Shown here: in pieces, positions 45,451-57,012 of the stretch | How positions within the stretch are numbered: the first letter of the stretch is position 1 | How the letters are laid out: each line of letters opens with the position of its first letter | Origin: Tiliqua scincoides | Lineage: Eukaryota; Chordata; Lepidosauria; Squamata; Scincidae | Assembly (NCBI RefSeq): GCF_035046505.1 | Contig: NC_089830.1 | Location: forward strand, 8,608,315-8,672,314 | DNA length: 64,000 bases | Reading direction: 5' to 3' | The notes under the pieces: generated by a model | What the model was told of the DNA's origin: nothing | Database searches by the model: none | What the model saw: only the letters and a program-made list of their open reading frames with translations | Program-made: the position numbers and the translations under genes

Positions 45451-45906
45451 CATAAATAATACAGTATTTAAAATAATATTTCACTTTGATAGTAATTCAC
45501 TTTATTTAATAATAGTTTGCTTTATGATCAAATAAATTGCTTTATATATAAGCGAGTTATATAATCTATAATTATATTACAATGCACTCTTGGACTAAAA
45601 ATGCACAACACCACAATTTCCTATTTAAGCAAGAAATTTTGGGGAAAAAATTACTCAAAAAACACTCTCCTAGTCATCACTAATCCCCCCCCCCATCTCC
45701 AGGGACAGCAGAAGTAAGAACTGACTTTAGGAAAATATAGAGAACCCAGTTGTTTTGCACAGTTGATGGGAAAACAGCATGAACCCCCCCCCCACTAACT
45801 CAGATCCTATTTGTTTTGAATGTAACTGGAAAGGAGAAGAGTTAATAGCTAATTGACATGTTATGTTAAAGTGCCCCTTTCCCCACCCCCAAACTCTCAA
45901 GTCACA
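45451..45906. other. AT-rich intergenic
   Basis: No gene or clear repeat; two poly-C runs near 45687 and 45786. Confidence 0.5.
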
Positions 45907-45914
45907 GCCCAATC

Positions 45915-46123
45915 CAGTAGTGTAGCTAGAGGGGGTACAAAGCACTAAGTTTTGCAAGGAGCCTCACCATGCTGTGCAAGAAGCCCCTTCCCTTTGGAGT
46001 CATTTGGGTAGGCTCCCCCTTGCCCGGAATGGCTCCAAAGGAGAGGGGGAGGGGCCACTTGCACAGTGCGGTGAGGCTCCCTGCAAAACTTAGTGCTTTG
46101 CACCCCCTCTAGCTACACTACTG
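45915..46123. mobile_element. Foldback hAT-type element with perfect 8-bp target duplication
   Basis: The arms CAGTAGTGTAGCTAGAGGGG and its complement CCCCTCTAGCTACACTACTG are near-perfect inverted repeats that continue inward to GCACTAAGTTTTGCA. The flanks are identical octamers GCCCAATC at 45907-45914 and 46124-46131. The element is 209 bp and non-coding. The target site lies in the terminal sequence of another repeat that continues at 46124. Confidence 0.93.
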
Positions 46124-46300
46124 GCCCAATCCTATCCAACTGCAATGCAGCCCCAAGATAAAGGAACAAACATTCCCTTACTTTGAGAAGGCCTCCATGG
46201 CTGCCCCCCACCCCACAGGATGCAGCACATGCCCGACTGGCACAGCTGCATCCGTGCTGGAAAGTTGGATGATATTGGGCCCTTAACTGGACCCTTTGAA
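46124..46300. repeat. Short inverted-end repeat (GCCCAATCCTATCCAACT family)
   Basis: It starts GCCCAATCCTATCCAACTG and ends GCTGGAAAGTTGGATGATAT then GGGCCC. Relatives with the same facing ends are at 51756-51940 and 57886-58070, with weaker ones near 49540-49700 and 56600-56790. It is non-coding and probably an unnamed MITE. Confidence 0.65.
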
Positions 46301-47654
46301 TCTTCGCCTGAATGTGCCAGAACCAGACCCCCAGCTGCAGGTTTGTTGCGTTGCGCACCTGGGCAAGTGTACCTGTGCCCCCCTCCACCACTACGCACCA
46401 CTGCTGGTGGTGGAACTCTGCTTTGGTTCTAGATGAGCTCTGGTGTGGCTACTTCCCTGTGCCTGTCATTCTGTGCTTGATCACTGCACAACTCTTTATT
46501 TTTTATTTTTATTGAGACAACTAAAATTAACAAATGCACAACTCTTGAGGCATCTGCAGAATGGTGTGTTTTGGCCACCAGGCGGCGTCCTCTGATCAAC
46601 AGAGGACGATGTTCTTCCCCAAGGCTTCGGCTTCAGGATCAATTTCCCCTATTGTGCTTGTAGTGGCTGCAGCTGCTAGACACATCCACACTCTTTGTTC
46701 CCCATATTTGCTGTGGATTGGAAAGTTTATTGTGTCCTGCTCTGGTCTGCCTACTTATCAAATTGCATTTTGTTGCAGTTTGATACTGCTTGGGAAGTCC
46801 ACCAGGCCTGTTATGGCTTAGTGGCTTGATGAGTGCAGGGCACTGAAGAAGTAAGGAAGGAAACTGAGGCTAAAAGAGCATGAGATCGGCACAGTAAATG
46901 AATGCTGGGAGCCAGGTTTCTGAGAGATGCAGAGGCTGGAACACATCTTAGTTGAGTTCCTCCTTCTCTTGCCTTTATTCATTCTTAAAACATGTCGCAA
47001 TCCCTTGCAATACAAAGAGGGTTACTAAAGGTTACACTAACAGCTTCTAGCTGGCCTGTCTAACCACACATTCTTGAGATAAAGCCCTTTCTGTAACATT
47101 CTGCTGTTTTCCAGCACTGGGTTTCAGACACTCAGCATGTTTCAAGGCTGCTCTCCAAAGAGTGTGCTCTTTGCGCAGACGCAGGTGTGCCCGCTGTCAT
47201 TGTTGCCAAATATGCCAGGGCATCTCAAAGCCTAGCGCCTGTTCATAATATTTACCACACATTTGGTTCACAGGCAAACTTGAATGCAAAAATCTCCTTT
47301 TGACTCTTTGTGTATTTTGGGTGTAAGACTAGCAGCTTCTGTTTTTACAACCCTATTAGGCAACCCTCATTAGTGCCCAGTAGCCATTGGTAGTAGGATC
47401 TGTAACAATCCTTGCACTGTCGCAAAAGTGCTGTAAAGTGCTTTGTGACAGCATTTGTAACAAGCATACCAGCAGGAAGGCACGTGTGCCAATGGAGAGA
47501 AGGATGCCTGCCAGAGCAGGTCAGTCCCATGCAGGGTGGAAGGATGGTGGGGGAGAGCAGGGAGGGGCCTCGGAATTGGCAGGATCAGCAGCGCTGGAGT
47601 ACAACATATCCTATTCTCTTTCCTGGGCCTGATCTGAACCCATTAATCAATGCA
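46301..47654. other. Intergenic, nothing recognised
   Basis: No gene, RNA or clear repeat. Confidence 0.4.
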
Positions 47655-48170
47655 GGCTTAGATTCATAAGTTGGAAGGTGCATAAAAGGTAATCTAGTCC
47701 AACCCCCTGTCTGTAGCAGGAAATCCTTCTAGAGAATCTCCAGCATGTGCTTGTCTAGCCTCTGCTTGAAGATCTCCAGTGAGGGTAAATCCACTACCTC
47801 CTTAAGCAATCTGCCCACTGCCGAACTGCCCTGACTATCAGGAATTTTTTTACTAATCTTCAATCAGAATCTCTTTTCTTGCAGTTTGAACCCATTGGAT
47901 CTAGTTCTACTTTCAGAAGCAGTTGAGAATAAATTTGTCCCATAAGACAGCCCTTCAGGTCTTTGGAGAGTACTATCATATCCTTTCTCTGCCTTCTCTA
48001 CCCCAGGCTGAACATACCAAATTCCTTCAACCTTTCCTTGTAGGGCTTGTTCCCCCATACAGTGGCCGCAAACTGCACACCAGAGCAAAGTTGTACACAG
48101 ACTCTCAAGTGTCACCACCTTCGTGGAGGTAAACTAAATCTTCTCCCAGGGCGGTGCTCTGTCCAGTCAG
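47655..48170 (-). mobile_element. Old CR1/L3-type LINE 3' fragment
   Basis: On the minus strand it ends in GGGGGTTGGACTAGATTACC, a tail common to older CR1-type LINEs. Upstream it carries degraded RT-end sequence (the plus strand shows CTTCAACCTTTCCTTGTAGG, complementary to the SLxxRR/EGL-type end region). It is more diverged than the other CR1 copies. Confidence 0.7.
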
Positions 48171-49960
48171 CCTGAATATTTTCTGGCTTATTGCCATGCA
48201 TCCAACTTAATTAATTGACTCAATTGCGCGGAGGGCCTTCGTCTCACTATTGCTGCACATTCCTAGCACTTGGGTGGAGATTCTTCAAGCATGTGGACCA
48301 AACCAAATGAGAAGCATCATGCATTGCAAAGGTTAAGAGCTGCCGGCATGCAGAAGCAGCCATTGTCTGAGGTAGCTAGTGCAAAAGTGGAGCCAGTTGC
48401 CTGATGAAGGACTGTATGTACTTTGCAGAGATCCTTGCAAGTTGAGGTCCTTTTTGTCAACCCAAGAAGTGGCAGCAAAATCAGTCACATCTAAAGAGAG
48501 CCACAAAACGGCTCCAAATCGTTCCGCTTTGTTTGTTCAGAAACTGGCTGGTTTATGGGGCTGTAAACTTCCCAGGGCAATTGCTAAGTTGTGTCAATCT
48601 CAGCCTCCTCTTTTATGGCCTGGTTCCCAACCGCGTGTTGTGTGTGCGTGCGTGCATGTGTGTGTGTGTGCGTGCGCCATCACAATGATTTGGCCATTCC
48701 TATCCTATCCTATGATGGCCTCTGCAGTGCCACCAATGGCTCATGAACTGTCAGCAACCTGGCATGCGGAGACTGGGGAACCCTTGGTGCCTTAGCTTGT
48801 CCCGTCCCTGTGGCAGAAATGTGCTCATTCTGTCAGCTCTGAACCCACCGTCACAATGAGAAGCATGCGCATGCCAGTTCCCCACTTTTTCAATGTAACC
48901 AGACTTAATTTGGGCAACTAAAATCAAGTGAATCTGCTGTCCAAGGTGTGTCACCATTTTGCATGAGTGCATTTCCAATGGGTGCTGTATGGAATGACCA
49001 AAGCACAAGTTGTATCAGTACAGCAGATAATCCATTTGGCAGATGGGCAGACCAATCCTAACCAGTACTGGGGTGCCCTTGATGACAGCAGAACACAGTT
49101 CTACTGTCATAAGTGGCTATACAGCAGTGCATACCTGTGGCCATTTTGAATCTACTGCAGCAAATGGTGACCGTGCCAGAGGTCTACTGCTGCTGCTGGC
49201 AACCTCTGGAAGCACTGTAAGCTGGTACTGGAGGTTGAGAGTGGAGGTGGGTGTAACAGGATAAGAAATGGAGGAGTTTATGGGCAGGGGGGTTGGAGGG
49301 ACACAGAACAAGAGAGGATGGATCTCAGCTGCACCAGCATGCTGAGATCTGCCCCCTCCCTCTCCTATTCCATGTCCCTTCCACCCCCCTGCCCATAAAC
49401 TCCCCTATTCCTCCCCCTCCTTATCCTATGACATCCTCCTCTTCCCATAAACCCTCTTGCATGTAAACTATGATCAGAACCTAACCCCACTTTCTGTCCC
49501 CTTCCCTCTTCCTTACTCTCCTTGCTTCTCTGCCAGCAAAATTGTTGGCTCAGATTGAGGAGTCCCATTGGGGCAACAGAGTCTTGCCCCAGAGTAAAAA
49601 TGCACTTACCTCAGCAACTTTACCCCTCCACCACTGGATGCAGCAGGTGCTCCTTTGGTGCAACAGCATCAGTGGTGGGGGACTTAGGATTGGGCCCTTA
49701 GTTAAACAAAAGTTGATCTACACCTCATCTCAGAACAGTGTGTGTCACTAACATTTTTCCTTCCCTTGTACACTCACACCTCTCATGGGCAACTGTTCTG
49801 TCCTGCCCACCATTGTCGAGTTCTCCTGCTGCTGCCAAAAGCTGCTAAACACTCCCCAGGCAATTGTGGTGTCTCATTTTTAATGCCACTTCCTACCATA
49901 AATTAGTTTTTGAGAATCTCTTGGAGAGGATAGGCTTTTTATCTGGATGGTAGCTTTCTC
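48171..49960. other. Intergenic, mostly unrecognised
   Basis: A (GT/GC)n run lies at about 48638-48676. Degraded short inverted-end repeats lie around 49050-49330 and 49540-49700. No gene. Confidence 0.45.
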
Positions 49961-50170
49961 TTCCTCCTCCTCCCTGGACTTTTAATTCCACAACACAAAC
50001 ACATTAATTACATTCTCCCACATTCATTAGAGCACCATTGAGAGTGATGCTGCTCTATTTATCCCCATGGTTGCATGGGCTTCATTAACAATTGCAATGC
50101 AATTGATCTGCTAATTCATTACAGCAGAGCTGACAGGCCCATTTGAATCAGCCTCTCTCCCTTGGCATTT
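49960..50170. other. Candidate conserved non-coding element
   Basis: Non-repetitive and AT-rich, with a dense set of homeodomain-like cores: ACATTAATTACATTC, TTCATTAACAATTGCAATGC, TTGATCTGCTAATTCATTAC and GGCCCATTTGAA. The texture differs from the surrounding repeat debris and resembles deeply conserved enhancers. Conservation itself cannot be seen here. Confidence 0.35.
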
Positions 50171-50220
50171 CAGGAGCCACACACACTTTCTGAGCAGGAT
50201 CACAGTGTGCACACAGAGTA

Positions 50221-50290
50221 GTGGTTCTCAAAATTTTTAGCACCAGGATCCAATTTTTAGAATGACAGTCTGTCGGAACCCACTGGAAGT
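50221..50290 (+). mobile_element. hAT-type fragment, left end only
   Basis: GTGGTTCTCAAAATTTTTAG to CTGTCGGAACCCACTGG matches the left end of the 8046-8396 family. Confidence 0.65.
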
Positions 50291-51104
50291 TGTCACTGTT
50301 TCCCTATCCAAGTGACACAAAACCTTATAGCATGGCCACTGGAACTTCTTGAAGAAGCAGGAGTGTGTATCAGTACAAATGCATCAAAACGTTTCCTTGG
50401 TTACGCTCACTGCTTCCTCACCACTGCTTAGTTGAAATGGAGGTGGAAACACAGGGCCAGCCCAAAACCTTCTGGGGCCTGAGGCAGCACTCCAAATGCC
50501 ACCCCCTCTTATCTAGTAGCATGCTAGCCACTGCCTCTGCTGCTCTGCCTCCTGCTGCCTTGAATGGAACAGAGCAGAAGAGGAAGTGCAGATGAGAAGA
50601 GTGGCTCTGACTACTCTAGCCCACCCCTCTCTTCTTCTCTACACTTTCTCTTCCACTCTGTTCCTCTCTTCCTTTTCAAAGTGGGGGGAGGGTGTTTGAA
50701 ACAAGTGAGTGGATAGTGCCAAGTTGTGAACCTACCATAAGGTCCGATGGGGCAAACGCCCCAGGTGCGAGGCACCAGGACCCTTGCAGAAGCCTCTCTG
50801 AGGCTCCTGACGGGGGCAGAAACTGTGCTTCTGGTTTTCTGGAAGCACAGTTTAAAGTGTCCGGGAACCTCACAAAGGTTTCTCTGATGTGTTCCTGGGT
50901 CGCGTGAGGCTCTGTGAACCTCAGGTTGGGGGGGCGGATTTTTGTGGGGGGGCGGCAGTAGCCCATGGGGGGGCGCCATCGTGGACCTTTGCCCTGGGCG
51001 CGGAGCTGGGGAGATCCACTGCTGATAGTGCCCACACCAGTCTGCAACCTGGACATGACCTTTGCCTGGTCAAAGCAAAGAACAGAAGCAATAATAGAGA
51101 GCCA
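50291..51104. other. Intergenic, GC-rich repeat-like sequence
   Basis: GGGCCAGCCCAAAACCTTCT and the purine/pyrimidine blocks around 50560-50690 look like degraded transposon sequence. No gene was recognised. Confidence 0.35.
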
Positions 51105-51335
51105 TCCTAGAGAACCAGGATAGTGTAGTCAGTGTTGGACTGAGATCTGGAAGTTTCAGGTTCAAATCCCCACACTGCCATGAAGCGTCTTGGATGACTT
51201 TGGAAGTCACTGCCTCACCTACCTCACAGGGTTGTTGTGAGGGCAAAAGGAGAGGAGGAGCTGTGTATGCTGATCCTGAGCTCCTTGGAGAAAAGGGCGG
51301 TATAAAAATGTGGAAAATAAATAATAGGGCAACAC
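51105..51335 (+). mobile_element. tRNA-derived SINE
   Basis: It has a pol III A-box-like region (AGTGTAGTCAGTGTTGG), a B box (GGTTCAAATCC at about 51160), a conserved middle (CCTCACAGGGTTGTTGTGAG) and a tail AAAGGGCGGTATAAAAATGT followed by A-rich sequence. This is the layout of reptile tRNA SINEs. Confidence 0.85.
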
Positions 51336-52208
51336 TTCCTTCTCCATGTGTTCAGACCTCCCTCTTCTTTCCTGACACCCTGTCCCAGGAAGACCTTTCA
51401 AGCCAGTTTTTTTCTTCTTCAACACAAAGCTGTGCCAGTTACTTTCCAATTTTTATCAGGCTTGTCTTCAGAACACTCCCATGAGCTAAAGAGGCAGGAA
51501 TGTCTGTCCTGCAGGCAGAGAATGGAGATTGCAGGTGTCATGGAAATCTTTCAGTGACATGGAACATGGGGACTTGGCTTGCCAGATGGCCTAGAAATGA
51601 CAGTGGGGACCAGATCCAGAAAATAAAATAATAAAATTGGTTGTTTTCATTGGTGAAAAGGATAAAAACCCTTAGAGAAAGGCACTTTGCTGCCTTCCTG
51701 GTGGATGAGACCTAAGGGAGCCAGCCTCACTCTGGTGGAGTGAGTAAATGAGAGAATTAAGGGAGCAATCCTAACCAACTTTCCAGCACTGACTTATCTG
51801 TTCTAATGTAGTGTGCACTGCATCCTGTAGTGGGGAGGCAGTCAAGGAGGCCTCCTCAAGGTAAGGACATGTTTGTTACCTTACTTTAGCGTTGTGGCTA
51901 AGTCAGTGCTGGAAAGTTGGCTGGGATTGTGCCCTAAACTAATTCTGGCTAGTCAGTAAAAGAGTTAGACTGTGTTAGGGTTTTATCTTTTTTTTGTTTT
52001 GCCAGCAAGTTTACAAAAGAGTTCTGCTTTGGGGGAGTCCTGCAGGTTGAGAGCCTCCTATAACTGGAATCTGGTTAGCCAACTGTTCATCTGGATTGTG
52101 TAGAAGTCCCCTTTTGCTAGTTTGAAATAGTGGATCTGAATAAACATTGAGTTTCTTCCTTTTAGTCTGGGTCTCATTAAGGTATCTGGGAACCACTATG
52201 TTCTTTAT
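51336..52208. other. Intergenic
   Basis: The short inverted-end repeat at 51756-51940 (AATCCTAACCAACTTTCCAG facing GCTGGAAAGTTGGCTGGGAT) is the only recognised feature. Confidence 0.5.
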
Positions 52209-52223
52209 CAGGCAGTAAGAGAG

Positions 52224-52925
52224 TTTTCCAGACTCACAAAGAGAGTCTGGTCCAACAAGAAGCTGACAGAACATACCAAGATCCAGATCTACAGAGCTTG
52301 CGTCCTGAGTACACTTCTGTACTGCAGCGAGTCATGGACTCTTCGCTCAAAACAGGAGAGGAAACTGAACGCTTTCCACATGCGCTGCCTCTGACACATT
52401 CTCGGCATCACCTGGCAGGACAAAGTTCCAAACAACACAGTCCTGGAACATGCTGGAATCCTTAGCATGTATGCACTGCTGAAACAGAGACGCCTGCATT
52501 GGCTCGGTCATGTCGTGAGAATGGATGATGGCCGGATCCCAAAGGATCTCCTCTATGGAGAACTCATGCAAGGAAAGTGCCCTACAGGTAGACCACAGCT
52601 GCGATACAAGGACATCTGCAAGAGGGATCTCTTAGGAGTGGACCTCAACAAGTGGGAAACCCTGGCCTCTGAGCGGCCTGCTTGGAGGCAGGCTGTGCAG
52701 CATGGCCTTTCCCAGTTTGAAGAGACACTTGGCCAACAGACGGAGGCAAAGAGGCAAAGAAGGAAGGCCCATAGCCAGGGAGACAGACCAGAGACTGACT
52801 GCACTTGCTCCCAGTGTGGAAGGGATTGTAACTCCCGAATTGGCCTTTCCAGCCACACTAGACACTGTTCCAGAACCACCTTTCAGAGCGCGATACCATA
52901 GTCTTTCGAGACTGAAGGTTGCCAA
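52224..52925 (+). mobile_element. 5'-truncated copy of the 41.6-kb LINE family with target duplication
   Basis: It begins inside the RT C-terminal region (TTTTCCAGACTCACAAAGAG), keeps the MDDGRIPKDLLYGE block and zinc finger (CSQCGRDCNS) in one long frame (52467-52901), and ends ACTGAAGGTTGCCAA. The flanks CAGGCAGTAAGAGAG (52209-52223) and CAGGAAGTAAGAGAG (52926-52940) differ at one base, a 15-bp target duplication. Confidence 0.92.
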
Positions 52926-52940
52926 CAGGAAGTAAGAGAG

Positions 52941-54058
52941 GAATTAAAGAGAACCCATTAAATTGCTTAAGTTGCAAGGAAAAGGGATTTAGCCCAGGGA
53001 ATCCCTCTAGTGAACCTGGTACTTGGGCTGGTGGCAGTGGGGTAGCTATTTAGGGGGTATTTCCCTGCCAGGACCCTGACAAGTGGGGTGGACAATCAGA
53101 CAACCAAGAAAAGTTTTTGTTTTTTTTTTAACTTAGAATTGGGCTGCTTATCTTTCACCACAGTCAACTTTTCTGTTCAAAATTTACTCTTGAGCTGCCT
53201 CCCTCCCCCAAACCACATGTATCCTTTACAATATAGTTTGAGCAGAATCCACAACTTGTCCTGCTGCATATCTATAATCCCTTCTCCATCTTTCTCACAG
53301 ATGGTTATAATGCCTTGAGAAACCAGATAGAAGGGCACTTTGGAGACACAAGGGGGAGTAATTGCAGAGGAGTCCAGCTTACTGAGTCCAGTTCTTTCCT
53401 TCTTGCCTTCTTGGTGCCCTCCGAGCAAGCAGTGATTGCAATTTCAAAGCATCCCTCCCCAGCTGCTCCTCAGGAGACTGGACTGGGCAAATCTACAGCC
53501 CACATAACGTGGTTAATGCAACCCAGGGAAAATGAATTGTGCACAACACAGATTCCATCCATGATCTTCTCAGACTAATTGATGTCACATTTTAGTACAA
53601 AATATGCTCTTCCTAGGAGTTGTCCGCCTCCATCACTTTCCTCCTCTGCTTTGACTTTTTAACAGTGTGTGTTTCTGTCTCAGAAGTTATAGTGACAAGT
53701 TTAGAAAAGTGTTCTGCAGTAACATTTAAAAAAAAAAACTTTGCAGAGAAGCTCCATTCTACACACTTGAGTGGCAAGTAAATTAAAGTATTTGCTTTAA
53801 TTCACTTATAAGGCTGCCTCAGACAGTTGCTTGAGATGCCTCTGCCAACTCCTCCTTTTTCTGTTCCCCAGTTCAAAAAGGAAGAGGGGAATAGAGCAAA
53901 AGGGGAATTGTGGAGGATAACATTGTGGGGGGCAGGAGCAGAGGCATCAGGGTTCGCATCACCTGGGACAATGGCTCATTGCATCATCCTCATGATGGAC
54001 ACCCTCCTGTACCAGACCATACAGAATAAATTATAATATCATATGCAAAACCTAAATG
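52941..54058. other. Intergenic, nothing recognised
   Basis: No gene or repeat could be named. Confidence 0.4.
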
Positions 54059-54500
54059 CAGTGGCATCACTAGGATTGGTGTCACCCCCATTCACTTTTC
54101 AAAAATAGATAACAGTACAGGTCACCCAACAAATCAGTAACCAGCCAAAAACCAGGGGCTAACTTGATGATACACAACTGAATAAGAGTTCCAGTATGAG
54201 CTCTGATATATGGAAATGATAGCTGACTCATGGTAACACCTCATTGGTTCCCTACTATATCATAACAACTCATTGACTCTCAGAACAATCAGTCTCATTG
54301 GTCAGTTTTGCATTAGGTAAATTAGGTAAATCCACTTTTTGTGGATAAGGCGGTTGTGATTTCCTTTTCTGATTTTTTTTTTGCTGTAACGTTTGATAGA
54401 ATAGAGATATTTCAACAGGGTTTGTTCCATTGCATTCCACTTGAAATTACACATCCAATGATTTATGACATGATGGTGTCATTCAAGAATACCACTAAGC
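54059..54500. mobile_element. hAT-type element (CAGTGGTGTCAC family), diverged
   Basis: It starts CAGTGGCATCACTAGG and contains GATAGAATAGAGATATTTCA, shared with the copies at 54787 and 56284. The right end is unclear. Confidence 0.55.
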
Positions 54501-54786
54501 TTCCATGTTATTTTTACGCAGCACATGCACCAATGCAGCGGAGGCTGACTTTTCACTGCCACAATTCTAGTTTCTATACAGGGAGAGATGAGAGCTGCAG
54601 CAGACTAGAGCTCTGTTTTGCAGTCATTCAGAAACTGGGTGGCCCATGTGGCGCAATCACAGGGAAGGCTGAAGCTATTTTCCCTTGTACAACAGGTAAG
54701 GCTCTGCCTCCCCTGCCTGCATATTTCTGGTGTGTTTGTGCATTCAGGAATATTGTATCTCTAAGATGAAACCTACTGACCCAAAT

Positions 54787-55081
54787 CAGTGGTGTCACTT
54801 AGGTTTGTGTCACCCCTATGATGGCACTCCGCTCATGCAGTGGGCAGGGCAATGTACCATCGCTCCACCCCTGCTGGTCTTTTGGCTATAACTTTTGATG
54901 GAATAGAGATATTTCAACATGGGTTGTTTCTTTGCATTCTGCATGAAATTGCACATCAGGTGATATATAACATGATGGTATTATTTGAAAATACCATGAT
55001 TTTAAAAATTTTGGCCCAAAGTGGTGTCACCTGCCCGTGCATGTCACCTGATGTGGCCTGTACCTCCCAGCGACACCACTG
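54787..55081. mobile_element. hAT-type element (CAGTGGTGTCAC family)
   Basis: It starts CAGTGGTGTCACTTAGG and ends CAGCGACACCACTG. It is flanked by ACCCAAAT (54779-54786) and ACCCCAAT (55082-55089), 7 of 8 matching. Confidence 0.8.
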
Positions 55082-55289
55082 ACCCCAATGAGAAAAAGGA
55101 TAACCACCCACAAGGAACACCCCACAATGGATTAACTACCACAGAAGGGGAGAGAGCAGGGCATTGTTTCATAGGAACTACCCCCCTCCCTGCTGTGACT
55201 GCATCAAACTTGCACCATTCTGCTAGTGAGGAGCGGGAGGTAGAATCTCAGCCAGCGAAGCTGGGAAATTAATATATAAAGAAAGAGGC

Positions 55290-55430
55290 ATCCCTTCTGG
55301 TGACACTCGCTCTGATTAGAGTGATCAACGGTGCCGTTGCCTCAGCCTAATTAGTGATTTGTCCTTTTTCAGTGTTCCACTTGCTCAGGTGCATGAACTC
55401 ATTAAGATTTTCTGGGAAAAACACACATTG
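55290..55430. other. Candidate conserved non-coding element
   Basis: Non-repetitive, with GCCTAATTAGTGATTTG and CTCTGATTAGAGTGATC, homeodomain-like sites. Motif impression only. Confidence 0.25.
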
Positions 55431-55664
55431 CCTTCTGTCTCAGGCTTCTGCCTCAGAGCCAGTAGCCCTCTGATACCTAATCTGTTGGCCAGCTGGAAGG
55501 CTGGCTTTTCAGGGCCTGTGTTGTGAGTTACCTGCCAAATTGCAAGAGACTGAAATTGCTGGTCAAAGAAAGTGGTTTGTGCTCAGGGACTGACCGGCCC
55601 TCACCAAGCTCAGCAGAGGCAAGAGCTGCAGTAATGAAATCAATCCAGTTTGAAGCTTCATGTG

Positions 55665-55738
55665 CTGTATCAAGGATACATGCAGAGGATACATGTATAC
55701 ATGCAGAGGATACATGTATCAAGGATACATGCAGAGCC
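55665..55738. repeat. Short tandem repeat built on AGGATACATG
   Basis: AAGGATACATGCAGAG and AGGATACATGTAT alternate about five times. Non-coding. Confidence 0.8.
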
Positions 55739-56283
55739 CAGTTGAGGGTGGGTAGAGAGAGGAAGAGATCCTTTGCAGGACCATTAATAGTGTTGCCATG
55801 GAAATCTCTTCCTTTCTGCTGGTCCTCCCCCATTTGAGCATCCTTGTATCCAGGTTGATTGGCAATTGGGGAGGGGTGGGGAAGAGATGACTCCACTTGC
55901 ACACCATTGCTCCATAACAGTGCAGCTCTTCTATAGACAGCTCTTCTATAGGCTTTCTGACAGTGAAACGAAAGGGAACGAGCCAAAAAATACAAGTGTT
56001 TTGTGTAAATACCAACAACAGGGAGCGTTGGGGCTAACTCAAGATGTCTTAGATTTGAAAAGCATTTACGACATGTAGTCAGGGTGTTGGATTGCCAGAC
56101 TGTGTGCAGGGACATCTGCTCATGGGGGGGGGGCAGATAGTGGGCAAAATAGGGCAGGGAGGGGAGGGATTGGTCGAGGACTGTGACATCAATGGGGGTG
56201 TGTCCAGAGCAGGAAGGTGGGAAGTTATCAATGGCAGCAGTTCCGCCAATATCCTATCCCCCTTCCCAGGCTCAATCCACCCA
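55739..56283. other. Intergenic, nothing recognised
   Basis: No gene or named repeat. Confidence 0.4.
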
Positions 56284-56594
56284 AAGTGGTGTCATTAGGG
56301 TGGGTGTGGGCCGCACCAGGTGAAGTGCACGGGGGTGGGTGACACCCCTACTCACCATAATTTTTTAAAACTTGGTATTTTCGAATAATACCATCATGTT
56401 ATCATTGCAGAATGCAATGAAACAAACCACGTTCGTTCTATTCTATCAAACATTATAGCCAAAAAACCAGCAATGGTGCATCACCACACCCACTGCCCAG
56501 GGCATTACCCCATCCACTGCATGGGAGGAAGTCCATTATTGGGTGACACGCTGGCCTCCCACACTGGGTGACCCAACCCTTAGTGACGCCACTA
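56284..56594. mobile_element. hAT-type element (CAGTGGTGTCAC family), opposite orientation
   Basis: Termini AAGTGGTGTCATTAGG and CTTAGTGACGCCACTA. The interior shares the ATTCTATCAAACATTATAGC block in reverse. No clear target duplication. Confidence 0.7.
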
Positions 56595-56945
56595 GCCAGG
56601 TCCAATTGAACTTGTGCCAGCAAAATAGCTGGCGCAGGTCCAAGTATGAGATCCGTTGAGGCAGCAGAGGCTTGCCCCAGAGCAAGGGAACAAATATTCT
56701 CTTACGTTGAGAAGGCCTTTGGGACTTGAAACTCCCATGCCCATTGGTGCAGCTGCAATGGCACTGAGGTAGTTATGTTGGATTCAGCTGTAAGTGTCCA
56801 TTTTAGGCAGAGGAGTTACAGAACTACAGACACATTTTTTTTTTCTGACTTGCAAAGAAATCAACCCCCTGCCATTGAGCTCCTTCAAGCCTGCCTTCTT
56901 TTGGAAAGCAATCTCCAACTACATACGGGGCAAGCTTATTCACTG
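56595..56945. other. Intergenic with a degraded inverted-end repeat
   Basis: A weak relative of the 46124 short repeat lies at about 56600-56790. Nothing else was seen. Confidence 0.4.
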
Positions 56946-56997
<52 letters not shown>

Positions 56998-57012
56998 GTG
57001 TGTGTGTGTGTT
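56946..57012. repeat. (GT)n(GC)n(GT)n microsatellite
   Basis: An alternating purine-pyrimidine tract of about 66 bp with a GCGCGCGC centre. Confidence 0.97.

Noticed and set aside
51110-51180. Possible tRNA gene
   Set aside because: A-box and B-box-like sequences are present, but the tail and middle identify a tRNA-derived SINE.
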